Assembly: GCF_000972865.1 (NCBI RefSeq)
Contig: NZ_CP011144.1
Span: forward strand, 1,798,001 to 1,862,000
DNA: 64,000 nt
Direction of reading: 5' to 3'
Origin: Pseudoxanthomonas suwonensis
Lineage (GTDB): Bacteria > Pseudomonadota > Gammaproteobacteria > Xanthomonadales > Xanthomonadaceae
A program made the position numbers and the translations under genes. The notes under the pieces were generated by a model, which saw nothing but the letters and a program-made list of their open reading frames with translations, made no database searches and was not told the origin of the DNA. Below, one piece after another: positions 9,270 through 17,162 of this stretch (the stretch's first letter is position 1; each line of letters starts with the position of its first letter).

Positions 9270-9367
9270 TGTAGGAGCTGGCTTCAGCCGGCGACACGAC
9301 GACGTCGACACAGGCGACTCCCTCATGGTTCCGACGCCCGTGTCGCCGGCTGAACCCGGCTCCTACA
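9270..9367. repeat. Palindromic intergenic repeat, second of a tandem pair
   Basis: Same orientation and length as the preceding copy, with start-to-start spacing of 121 bp. Its right end overlaps the last codons of the thioredoxin-like gene (stop at 9363), so the gene's C-terminus is partly repeat-derived. Confidence 0.9.
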
Positions 9368-9722
9368 AGGGGACGGCGGCTTCGCGGATGGATGACTTCA
9401 GGTGCGAATCCACCGCCTGCGCCACCTGGATGGGCGACTGGAACCCTGGCAGCCGGGCAACTTCCTCACCGTCGCGGAACAACGCCAGTGTCGGAGTCTG
9501 GCGCAGGCCCAGGCCGCGGAAGAATTCCTCGCCGACCTGCTCGAGCTTGACCTTGAGCAGGACCATGCCCTCGGCGGCAGGTTCGGCGGCGAACTTCCTC
9601 AGCGACATGTCGAGCATGGTGCAGCCCGGGCAATTGTCCTTGTGGAAGTCCACCAGCAGGCGCGGGTGCGCGGCGACGGCGGCGGCGTAATCGTCAGGCG
9701 ACGAAGCGTGCAGGGTCTGCAT
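9363..9722 (-). CDS. Thioredoxin-like protein with CPGC active site, last gene of nrd cluster
   Basis: A 119-residue thioredoxin-fold protein. The redox motif is DFHKDNCPGCTMLD (about residues 25-38), CPGC instead of the usual CGPC, and the cis-proline block is LRQTPTLALFRDGEE. The start overlaps the 3' end of the flavodoxin gene by 29 bp, so translation is probably coupled. Position at the end of nrdA-nrdB-flavodoxin suggests it helps reduce ribonucleotide reductase or the flavodoxin. That is inference from context. The stop codon lies inside a palindromic repeat. Confidence 0.82.
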   Translation of the reverse strand: MQTLHASSPDDYAAAVAAHPRLLVDFHKDNCPGCTMLDMSLRKFAAEPAAEGMVLLKVKLEQVGEEFFRGLGLRQTPTLALFRDGEEVARLPGFQSPIQVAQAVDSHLKSSIREAAVPL

Positions 9723-10200
9723 TCTCGATGGTCTCGCTTGGCATGCCCGGACCAGGCATGCGTTGGGTACAGGTCAGGATGCGGTCGGTCCAGCGCTGGA
9801 TCCTCAGCGCGTCGCGCTCGCCGTGCGGCATCTGCTCGATCTCCAGCCGCGGGTAGCGGGTGCCGAAGAACGCGGCGATCCGGCGCACCGCGCCGCAGTA
9901 GTACTCCTCGCCCCACTGGGTCTCGCCGGTGCCGAACACCGCCAGCTGCGCCGGCTTGCCGACCGCCGCGACCAGCTCGGCGATCAGCGCCTTCATCTCA
10001 GAGGGCGTGCGCCCGGCGTTGTCGGTCCAGGCGCCAAGCACGTAGAGGTCGTGGCGCGGTTCGCCGGCGTCGGTCAGGGCCTGGATCCCGGCCTCGATCC
10101 AGCTCACCTCGTGGCCCAGCGCCTCGCAGCGCGCACGCACCTGGCGGGCGACGTCACGGGTGTTGCCGCTGAGGGAGGAGAAGGCGATCAGGATGCGCAT
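9694..10200 (-). CDS. Ribonucleotide reductase-associated flavodoxin
   Basis: A 168-residue flavodoxin-fold protein. The FMN phosphate loop SSLSGNTRDVARQV is at residues 8-21, and the flavin-contacting blocks LGAWTDNAGRTP and VFGTGETQWGEEYYCGAV follow. It is longer than NrdI and resembles a short-chain flavodoxin with a C-terminal extension. Lying directly after nrdB and overlapping the thioredoxin-like gene, it probably supplies electrons to maintain the diferric-tyrosyl radical or to reduce the RNR system. ATG 10200 is chosen; upstream in-frame sequence is a REP palindrome. Confidence 0.85.
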   Translation of the reverse strand: MRILIAFSSLSGNTRDVARQVRARCEALGHEVSWIEAGIQALTDAGEPRHDLYVLGAWTDNAGRTPSEMKALIAELVAAVGKPAQLAVFGTGETQWGEEYYCGAVRRIAAFFGTRYPRLEIEQMPHGERDALRIQRWTDRILTCTQRMPGPGMPSETIENADPARFVA

Positions 10201-10228
10201 GGGGTGGATTCCTGCGGCTGGCTTTCCG

Positions 10229-10344
10229 CCGTCATCCCCGCGTAGGCGGGGATCCAGCGACTTTGGGGGGCCAACGGCAAAGTCACTTGGGTGACCAGCC
10301 ATTCGGCTGTGGAAAAGCACCTCCCGCCTGCGCGGGAACGACGG
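10229..10344. repeat. REP-type palindrome between nrdB and the flavodoxin gene
   Basis: Left arm CCGTCATCCCCGCGTAGGCG continues to GATCCAGCGACTTT. The right side contains AAAGTCACTTGGG and then CCCGCCTGCGCGGGAACGACGG. It fills almost the whole gap between nrdB and the flavodoxin gene and could form a long stem in the nrd transcript. Confidence 0.8.
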
Positions 10345-10346
10345 AA

Positions 10347-11423
10347 TCAGAGGTCATCGAAGCCGTTGTCCGAATTGGTCTTCTTGTAGCTGGCGTTGCG
10401 CATCTCGAAGAAGTCGGTCTTGGTCTCGGTGAAGTTGTCGGCGTAGGCCTTGATCCACGGCATCACGTTGTCGGTGCTCTCCGAGTACAGCTTCTCGATG
10501 CCGAGCATGCCGGACATCTTGTTGGCGCGGTACTTCACGTAGCGGATCATCTCGTCCACGTCGATGCCGTCGATGCCGTCCAGCACTTCGCCGGTCCACT
10601 GCGTCTCCAGCTCGATGGCGTGGGCGAAGGCGCCGTGCACGTAGTCGGTCAGCTCGTCGGTCTGCAGCTCCGGGTTCTCGCCGACGATGGCGCGGATCAC
10701 CTCGCTGATGAACTTGGTGTGGGCCAGCTCGTCGCGGTTGATGAAGCTGATGATCTTGCCGGTGCCGGTCATCCGGTTCTGGCGCACCAGGTTGTAGAAG
10801 TAGGCGAAGCCGGAATAGAAGTTGATGCCCTCCAGGATCGAGGACTGGATCAGCGAGCGCAGCAGGGTCTCGGCGGTCTTCTCGCGCATGAAATCGTCGT
10901 AGGACGCCATGATCGGCGCGTTGCGCCGCTGGATCGTCGGGTGGGTGCGCGCGATCTCGAACACCCGGTTCTGGTTGGCCAGGTCGGTGATCGAGGCCAG
11001 CACGTAGCTGTAGCTCTCGTTGTGGATCACCTCCTGCTGGCCGATGATCGCGGCGTTGGCGTGCGCGGCCGGGTCGGTGATGTACTCGGCGACGTTGTAG
11101 ATGAAGCGGGTCTGCGGCGAGTCCAGGGTGGCGAGCAGGCCGATGATCGAGTCGTAGGCGTTCTTCTCCCGCGCCGACAGCTCGCCGTACTGCTTGGCGT
11201 CGCCCTTCATGTCGACCTCGTCCGGGATCCAGAAGTTGGTCGAGAGTTCCTTGTAGGCGCGGTAGAACGACGGGTACGGGATGTCGTTCCAGTTGAGGAT
11301 GCCGGAAGTCCTGCCGTTGATGATCCCGGTGGAGCGGTTCGGGTGGCGCGGCTCCAGGATCTTGATGCGGTCGAGCGGGGTGGCGGTGAGCGGAGCGGCC
11401 GTGGGCTGAGCGATGGCGGACAT
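10347..11423 (-). CDS. nrdB: Class I ribonucleotide reductase, beta subunit
   Basis: A 358-residue radical-bearing subunit. Diiron ligand helices are visible: QQEVIHNESYSYVLAS, SSILEGINFYSGFAYFY and NRDELAHTKFISEVI. The protein supplies the tyrosyl radical to NrdA for reduction of ribonucleoside diphosphates. The C-terminus (NSDNGFDDL) is the acidic/aromatic tail type that docks into NrdA. ATG 11423 is used; the frame extends further to 11528 only through a REP palindrome. The gap to nrdA is 223 bp and contains that REP element. Confidence 0.96.
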   Translation of the reverse strand: MSAIAQPTAAPLTATPLDRIKILEPRHPNRSTGIINGRTSGILNWNDIPYPSFYRAYKELSTNFWIPDEVDMKGDAKQYGELSAREKNAYDSIIGLLATLDSPQTRFIYNVAEYITDPAAHANAAIIGQQEVIHNESYSYVLASITDLANQNRVFEIARTHPTIQRRNAPIMASYDDFMREKTAETLLRSLIQSSILEGINFYSGFAYFYNLVRQNRMTGTGKIISFINRDELAHTKFISEVIRAIVGENPELQTDELTDYVHGAFAHAIELETQWTGEVLDGIDGIDVDEMIRYVKYRANKMSGMLGIEKLYSESTDNVMPWIKAYADNFTETKTDFFEMRNASYKKTNSDNGFDDL

Positions 11424-11522
11424 GGGATTCGGGTCTCTAGTTTTGCTCCCTCCCTCCGCTTGCGGGGGGAGGATTGGGAAGGGGAACGCGCCGCAGGCGC
11501 GGTTCCTGCTGTCGCTTTTGTT

Positions 11523-11609
11523 CGTCACTCCCGCGTAGGCGGGAGCCCAGTGTCTTTCGCGAAGCGGGCGAGCAAAGTCACTGGGTCCCCGCCTACGCGG
11601 GGATGACGG
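11523..11609. repeat. REP-type palindrome between nrdA and nrdB
   Basis: Left arm CGTCACTCCCGCGTAGGCGG plus AGCCCAGTG, right arm CACTGGGTCCCCGCCTACGC plus GGGGATGACG. The arms pair over about 30 bp with few mismatches. Position inside the operon suggests an effect on transcript stability or relative NrdA/NrdB output. Confidence 0.85.
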
Positions 11610-11646
11610 CGCTGGGGGTGGCGCAGTCGAGTCCGACCGTAGCCGA

Positions 11647-14121
11647 TCAGCTCGAACACCATTCGCACTCGGCGATATCGATGTCGTTGGAACGCACGTA
11701 ATAGGTGGTCTTGATGCCCTCGCGCCAGGCGGTCATGTGCAGTTCCAGCAGGGTGCTGGCGCGGATGGTGGAGGGCACGTACAGGTTGAAGCTGATCGCC
11801 TGGTCGACGTGGCGCTGGCGGCGGGCGTTCTGCCGCACCGAGGCGAACTGGTCGACCTTGTAGGCGCCTTTCTCGTAGTACGGCCAGGTCTCCAGGGACA
11901 GCCCCGGCGCGGCGACCGGGCGGCGGAAGTCCTTCTTCTCCTCGTAGTAGAACGCCGAGTAGATCGGGTCGATCGAGGCGGTGGAGCCGGCGATCTGCGC
12001 GGTGGACATGTTCGGGGCCACCGCCAGCAGCCAGCCGTTGCGCACGCCGTTGACCGCCACCTGTGCGGCCAGGTCCAGCCACGACGGGCTGTTGTAGCCG
12101 CGGTCGCGGAAGTAGGCGCCGGTGTGCCAGTCGCTGCCGGGGAAGGCGGGATAGGTGCCCTTCTCCTTGGCCAGCTCCATGCTGGCCTGCACGGTCAGCT
12201 GGTTGATCCGCTCGTACAGGGCGTCGCTGTAGTCCTCGGCCTGCGGCGAGTTCCAGTGGATGCCCTTCTGCGCCAGCAGGTGGTGCCAGCCGAAGGTGCC
12301 CAGGCCGATCGCGCGGTACTTGCGGTTGGTGATCGTGGCCTGCGGCACCGGCAGGTCGTTGAGGTCGATCACGTTGTCGAGCATGCGCACCTGGATCGGG
12401 ATCAGGCGTTCGAGCACGTCGGTGATCAGGTCGCCCTGGTCCTGCTGCGGGACCACGGCGCGGCCGAGGTTGACCGAGGACAGGTTGCAGACCACGAAGT
12501 CGCCGGCCTGCCTGGTGGTCACGATCTGGTTGCCGGAGATGATCTCCTGCATGAGCCGGGTCGGGCTCATGTTCTGCAGGATCTCGGTGCACAGGTTGGA
12601 CGAGTAGACCATGCCGGCGTGCTTGTTCGGGTTCTTCCGGTTGACCTCGTCGCGGTAGAACATGAACGGGTTGCCGGTCTCCAGCTGGCTGACCATGATC
12701 CGCTTGAAGATCTCGATCGCCTTGACCGTCTTGCGCGAGATGCGCTCGTCGGCGACGACCTCCTCGTAGCGCTTGCGGAAGGTGCCCTCGCCCTTCTTCT
12801 CGTCGTAGCTGTCCTGCAGGTACCAGCCCTTGATCCGCCTGACCTCGTGCGGGTCGAACAGGTACCAGTCGCCGCGGCGCTCCACTGCCTCCATGAACGC
12901 GTCGGGGACGCACACCGAGGTGAACACGTCGTGCGCGCGCAGGCGCTGGTCGCCGTTGTTCAGGCGCAGGTCGAGGAAGGCCTCGATGTCGCGGTGCCAG
13001 ATGTCCAGGTAGACCGCCACCGCACCCTTGCGCTGGCCGAGCTGGTCCACCGACACGGCGGTGTTGTTGAGCTGCTTGATCCACGGCACCACGCCGCCGG
13101 AGGAGTTGGGCACGCCGCGGATCGAAGAGCCCGACGAGCGCACGTAACCCAGGTAGGCGCCCACGCCGCCGCCGCCCTTGGAAACGCGGGCGATATCGGT
13201 GTTGGAGTCGTAGATGCCCTGCAGGCTGTCGTCGACCGTGTCGATGAAGCAGCTCGACAGCTGGCCGCCGACCTTGCCGGCGTTCTGCAGGGTCGGGGTG
13301 GCCACGGTCATGTACAGGTTGGACAGCGCCCAGTACGCCTCGCCGACCAGCTGCATGCGCCGCTCGCGGCTGCCCTTGCCGGGGCCGGACTCGTCCTGCA
13401 TCAAGTACAGGGCGATGGTCAGCCAGCGCTCCTGCGGCAGCTCGAACACCCCGCGCGAAGTGTCGGTGGCCAGGTAGCGGGTGGCCAGCAGGTACAGGCC
13501 GTTGTAGGCGAACAGCTTGTCGCGCTCGGGGTCGATCATGCGCCCGGCCTCCTGCAGTTCCTCCTTGGAGTAGGCGCGCAGGATGTCGTTGGAATAGACG
13601 TTGCGGTCGGCCAGGCTCTCCTGCAGGCCGACGTAGGAGCCGTACTTCTGCTCGGCGTCGTAGAAGCGGTTGCGGCTGGCGCGCTTGTACAGCCGGCGCA
13701 GGTACAGGCGCGCGGCGAAGTACTCCCACTCCGGCGCGGCCAGGTCCACCCGCGCCTCGGCCTCGCGGATCAGGTGGTCGACCAGGTCGTCGGCGTTGAC
13801 CGCGTCCTTGCGCTCGACGAAGCCGAACACGCTGCGCTTGTAGTCGGCCACGTCCAGCTGCGGGAACTCGGCGTGGACGGCGTCGATGCTGCGCTCCAGG
13901 CGCGCGCGGTCGAGCGGAATGCGGCGGTTGCCGGCCTCCTTGGTGATCCAGGTGGCGACGGCGCTTTCGTCCAGGGTCGGTTGGGGCATGGGCGGGGCCT
14001 GGGGGGGCGGGGGCACGAGGTCGGTCGAGTCGGCGGCGATCGCGGCCGGCGGCGCGACGGCGGGCGTGGCGGCGGCGGCGGCGGCCGGCGCGGCATCGGC
14101 GATGGTGTCCTGGTGCGTCAT
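11647..14121 (-). CDS. nrdA: Class I ribonucleotide reductase, alpha subunit
   Basis: An 824-residue catalytic subunit. An Ala/Pro-rich N-terminal extension (about 1-50) precedes an ATP-cone-like domain (about 60-150). Active-site residues are in LSSCFIDTVDDS, SSNLCTEILQNMSP (Asn-x-Cys-x-Glu) and VVCNLSSVNLG. The C-terminal redox pair is ECEWCSS. It reduces NDPs to dNDPs with the NrdB radical. A cobalamin riboswitch lies about 190 nt upstream on the same strand, so expression should fall when B12 is plentiful. ATG 14121 is preferred because the next in-frame start (14232) lies in the leader. Confidence 0.96.
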   Translation of the reverse strand: MTHQDTIADAAPAAAAAATPAVAPPAAIAADSTDLVPPPPQAPPMPQPTLDESAVATWITKEAGNRRIPLDRARLERSIDAVHAEFPQLDVADYKRSVFGFVERKDAVNADDLVDHLIREAEARVDLAAPEWEYFAARLYLRRLYKRASRNRFYDAEQKYGSYVGLQESLADRNVYSNDILRAYSKEELQEAGRMIDPERDKLFAYNGLYLLATRYLATDTSRGVFELPQERWLTIALYLMQDESGPGKGSRERRMQLVGEAYWALSNLYMTVATPTLQNAGKVGGQLSSCFIDTVDDSLQGIYDSNTDIARVSKGGGGVGAYLGYVRSSGSSIRGVPNSSGGVVPWIKQLNNTAVSVDQLGQRKGAVAVYLDIWHRDIEAFLDLRLNNGDQRLRAHDVFTSVCVPDAFMEAVERRGDWYLFDPHEVRRIKGWYLQDSYDEKKGEGTFRKRYEEVVADERISRKTVKAIEIFKRIMVSQLETGNPFMFYRDEVNRKNPNKHAGMVYSSNLCTEILQNMSPTRLMQEIISGNQIVTTRQAGDFVVCNLSSVNLGRAVVPQQDQGDLITDVLERLIPIQVRMLDNVIDLNDLPVPQATITNRKYRAIGLGTFGWHHLLAQKGIHWNSPQAEDYSDALYERINQLTVQASMELAKEKGTYPAFPGSDWHTGAYFRDRGYNSPSWLDLAAQVAVNGVRNGWLLAVAPNMSTAQIAGSTASIDPIYSAFYYEEKKDFRRPVAAPGLSLETWPYYEKGAYKVDQFASVRQNARRQRHVDQAISFNLYVPSTIRASTLLELHMTAWREGIKTTYYVRSNDIDIAECEWCSS

Positions 14122-14307
14122 TGCGTCCCCTCCTGTGCGTGGTGCACGCCACGACCCGCCCGCGCGGGATCGCGAAGCCGGAACGGAACGAGGATGGGAA
14201 CGCGGCGTCGCAGGGATTGAGAGCACCGGCACGGGCCGGCCCTGCGTCGCCAGCCATCTCCCCCCGGAGATTCCGCGGCCGGCACCGCGCGGTGTGCTGC
14301 GCGCGGC

Positions 14308-14510
14308 TGTCGGCAGGTCTTCGGACTCATGGGCGCGGAAGGCCTGGCCTTCCTCCTACCCGCCGCTTCCCGGGACCGGCGGTCCCAGTGCTCATATGGC
14401 GGGGTCGTTCCCAATTACCGCTGCGGGGCAGTGCCGGACTGGCGCCAAGGCGCGTCACCGGCTTCCCTTTTGATCCGGAGGCGAGCGGGCCGCCGGAACC
14501 GACGACCACA
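14308..14510 (-). promoter_or_regulatory. Cobalamin (AdoCbl) riboswitch upstream of nrdA
   Basis: Read on the minus strand, the conserved pieces are ATCAAAAGGGAAGCCGGTG (about 14474-14456), TCCGGCACTGCCCCGCAGCG (about 14439-14420), GGTAATTGGGAACGA, and ATGAGTCCGAAGACCTGCCG (14330-14311) as B12 box. Core blocks match those of the metE riboswitch in order and spacing. It controls a B12-independent class I RNR, an arrangement established for Streptomyces nrdABS. No U-tract follows; translational control is likely. Confidence 0.93.
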
Positions 14511-14739
14511 AGATATTGGGGGGAAGCGGGATCGTCAATACGGAATGTTGGGCCTAGCCGGGAAAGCGGCGGAAAGCAATCCTGGCCTTGGGCCGGCGGA
14601 CGCAGTCCCCGCAAACCGTCGACCCGGCCGGGGTGGAGCGTGTTCCAGGGGGCTGCCCAACCTCCCCGAGGCGGCCGGTTGGTTGCCGGCCGGCGGCGCT
14701 GGAGCCGCGCGATTGTGGCGGCAGCGGCGGCGACTTAAG

Positions 14740-15582
14740 GTGCGGCCGTTGCCGCACCACGACCTCGCCGTGCCGACGGACTCCCCTCGAGACGACCCGC
14801 GCCTGGCCGCGCTGCCCGACGGCCTGCACCGGCTGCGGCTGGCCGATGGCCGTGCGGCCGTGGCCAAGCGCCGGCGCGGTGCCCCGGCCGGCTTCTTCGC
14901 CGCCGAGACGCATGGATTGGCGCGGCTGCGGGCGACGGCCACGTTGCGCGTGCCGCAGGTATACGCCTGCGATGCGGAGGCGATCGTGCTCGAGGACCTC
15001 GGCCACGGACACCCCGGGCCGGCGGACTGGACCGATGCCGGACGCCGGCTGGCGGTGCTGCATGCGCACCACGGCCACCGCTTTGGCCTGGAGCACGACG
15101 GCTGGTGCGGCGACAGCGCCCAGGCGAACACACCGGCGGACGACGGCTGGGCGTTCTTCGCCCGCTGCCGGCTGCTGCCGCAGGGCCGGCGCGCGCGCGA
15201 CGCCGGTCGTCTGGATGCATCGGACCTGCACGCGCTGGAACGGTTGTGCGTGCGACTGCCGGATCTGATCCCGGAACAACCACCCTCGCTGCTGCACGGC
15301 GACCTGTGGCTGGCCAACCTGCATCCCTGCGCCGACGGCGCGCTGGCGCTGATCGACGCGGCCGCCGTGCACCACGGCTGGGCCGAGGCGGAACTGGCGA
15401 TGCTGACCCTGTTCGGCGAACCGCCCGCCGCCTTTTTCGACGCCTACCACGAGGCCGCCGGCATCGATCGGCACTGGCGCGCGCGGGCGCCGCTGTACAA
15501 CCTCTACCACCTGCTCAACCACCTCAACCTGTTCGGCGCCGGCTACCTGGGCGCGGTGCGCGCAGTGCTCGCCCGGGCCTGA
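14740..15582 (+). CDS. Fructosamine kinase / aminoglycoside phosphotransferase-fold protein
   Basis: About 280 residues with a kinase-like fold. The phosphate-transfer core is SLLHGDLWLANLHPCADGAL (Brenner-type HGDLxxxN) followed by LIDAAAVHHGWAEAELAMLTLFG, which fits fructosamine kinases (COG3001). IVLEDLGHGHPGPADW is the hinge block. These enzymes phosphorylate Amadori products to repair glycated protein, so protein deglycation is possible. The start is uncertain: GTG 14740 and GTG 14770 are both in frame and neither has a good ribosome site. The N-lobe looks short compared with the family. Confidence 0.75.
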   Translation: MRPLPHHDLAVPTDSPRDDPRLAALPDGLHRLRLADGRAAVAKRRRGAPAGFFAAETHGLARLRATATLRVPQVYACDAEAIVLEDLGHGHPGPADWTDAGRRLAVLHAHHGHRFGLEHDGWCGDSAQANTPADDGWAFFARCRLLPQGRRARDAGRLDASDLHALERLCVRLPDLIPEQPPSLLHGDLWLANLHPCADGALALIDAAAVHHGWAEAELAMLTLFGEPPAAFFDAYHEAAGIDRHWRARAPLYNLYHLLNHLNLFGAGYLGAVRAVLARA

Positions 15583-15613
15583 CCGGCGCTGTGGCATCGG
15601 CGACACTGCGCGC

Positions 15614-16279
15614 ATGGACTCCCTCGACGCATCCGGCAACCGCCGCCTCGGCACCGCCATCCTCTGCCTGCTCGTCCTGTTCTGCCTCGCCGCGCTGGGC
15701 GTGCAGGCCTCGCGTCCGGAATACGACTGGTGGCAGGCGCCGCTGAGCTTCTACCTGGCCGGACCGAACAGCACCTGGCTGCGGCTGGGGTACTACGGGC
15801 TGGCCGGCGGCTCGGTGCTGCTGGCGATCGGCCTGTACCGCACGCTCGCGCCGGCGGCGCGCTACGCACTGGTCCCGGCGCTGCTGGTGGCCGGCGGCGC
15901 GGCGCTGGCGGTGACCGCGACCTGGCCCGGGGCCAGCCCGGGCCATCCGGTGAGCGACCTCGGCGCGCTGGTGCACGGCCTCTCGGCGATCGGCGCCTTC
16001 CTGTTCGTCGGTACCGCGATGCTGCTGCAGTCGGCGGCGCTGCACCGCGATCCGCACTGGCGGCCGCTGGCGGCGTGGCTGCTGGCGCTGGCCACGCTAG
16101 CGTTCGGCGGCCTGTGGCTGCATGCGCTGTGGAAGGCGCTGCCGCGTGGCGGTTCGCAGAAAGCGGTGATCGCCCTGTACCTGCTGTGGCTGGGGACGGC
16201 AGCGTGGCGGCTGCGCTCGACACCGGCAGCGATGGCCGCCGAAGGCGGCGCGACGGGCCTGGAGGGTTCGCCCACCTAG
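15614..16279 (+). CDS. DUF998-family membrane protein
   Basis: A 221-residue hydrophobic protein with six predicted membrane segments. The pattern matches DUF998: a first helix (about 12-31), a short loop with RPEYDWWQAPLSFYLAGP, a second helix with YYGLAGGSVLLAIGLYR, and a conserved HPVSDLGALVHGLSA loop. Function is unknown. It ends tail-to-tail with the second sirtuin gene, the two stop regions overlapping by 4 bp. Confidence 0.75.
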   Translation: MDSLDASGNRRLGTAILCLLVLFCLAALGVQASRPEYDWWQAPLSFYLAGPNSTWLRLGYYGLAGGSVLLAIGLYRTLAPAARYALVPALLVAGGAALAVTATWPGASPGHPVSDLGALVHGLSAIGAFLFVGTAMLLQSAALHRDPHWRPLAAWLLALATLAFGGLWLHALWKALPRGGSQKAVIALYLLWLGTAAWRLRSTPAAMAAEGGATGLEGSPT

Positions 16280-17073
16280 TCCGCCGCGCCAGCGCGCGGC
16301 GCGGCCGGATGCAGTGCCAACAGTCGCGGCAGGGCATCGGCCGCGTTCGCGCGCCAGGCATGGTCGACCGTGTCCGACAGCGCGGTCGGCTCGGGATTGA
16401 TCTCCACCACCATTGCACCGTTGCGCCGGGCCAGCGCCGGCAACCCCGCCGCCGGATGGACCAGCCCGGAGGTGCCGACCACCAGCATCAGCGCACAACC
16501 GGTCGCGCACCCGACCGCGATCCGCCACGCTGCTTCGGGCAGCGCCTCGCCGAACCAGACCACCCCGGGCCGGACGCCGCCGCCGCAGGCCACGCACGCC
16601 GGCGGCGCGATCCGCTCCAGCCCGGGCTCGTAGTCCGGCAGCGGTCGGTCGTACGCCTGGCCGCAGTCAAAGCAGCGCAGGGCGAACAGGCTGCCGTGCA
16701 CGTGCGCCTGCACTTCGCTGCCGGCGCGCTCGTGCAAATCGTCCACGTTCTGGGTGACCAGCGACAGCGCCTGGCCATGGCAGCGGCCCAATTCGGCCAG
16801 GGCGAAGTGGCCGGCATGCGGCCGGGCCTGGCCGACTAGGTGCATGCGCCAGCGGTACCAGGCCCAGACCAGCGCCGGATCCCGGCGCCAGGCGTCCGCG
16901 GTCGCCAGCACCCGCGGGTCGAAACGCGACCACAGGCTGTCGCCGCCGCCGCGGAAGGTCGGCACGCCACTCTCAGCCGACATGCCCGCGCCGGTCAGCA
17001 CGCAGACCCGCGCCGCGGCGGCGAACGCGGCGCGGCAGGCGGCAGCGATGGCGGCGGGCACGGCGGCATCCAT
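16276..17073 (-). CDS. cobB: Class III (SIRT5/CobB-like) Sir2 NAD-dependent protein deacylase
   Basis: A 265-residue Sir2 protein. NAD loop LTGAGMSAESGVPTFRGG is at 26-43, the active-site block SLVTQNVDDLHERAGS follows, and the catalytic His lies in AHVHGSLFALRC. Zn cysteines are CFDC and CVACGGG. Tyr73 and Arg76 in AWYRWRM form the Y-x-x-R pair that lets class III sirtuins bind succinyl or malonyl lysine. So it is likely a deacetylase plus desuccinylase regulating metabolic enzymes. The stop overlaps the DUF998 gene end. Confidence 0.9.
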   Translation of the reverse strand: MDAAVPAAIAAACRAAFAAAARVCVLTGAGMSAESGVPTFRGGGDSLWSRFDPRVLATADAWRRDPALVWAWYRWRMHLVGQARPHAGHFALAELGRCHGQALSLVTQNVDDLHERAGSEVQAHVHGSLFALRCFDCGQAYDRPLPDYEPGLERIAPPACVACGGGVRPGVVWFGEALPEAAWRIAVGCATGCALMLVVGTSGLVHPAAGLPALARRNGAMVVEINPEPTALSDTVDHAWRANAADALPRLLALHPAAPRAGAAD

Positions 17074-17162
17074 GTCCGCACCCTGCCATACCGGCCATCC
17101 GCATGCGATGGCCTTCCAGGGGCCGCTGCTATCCTCGCCCGCGCACCCGAGGGAGGAACCGC

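Noticed and set aside
9178..9690. ORFs crossing palindromic repeats (VGAGFSRR-like translations)
   Set aside because: They exist because the palindrome is stop-free in several frames; the same peptide strings occur at every repeat copy and are not conserved proteins.
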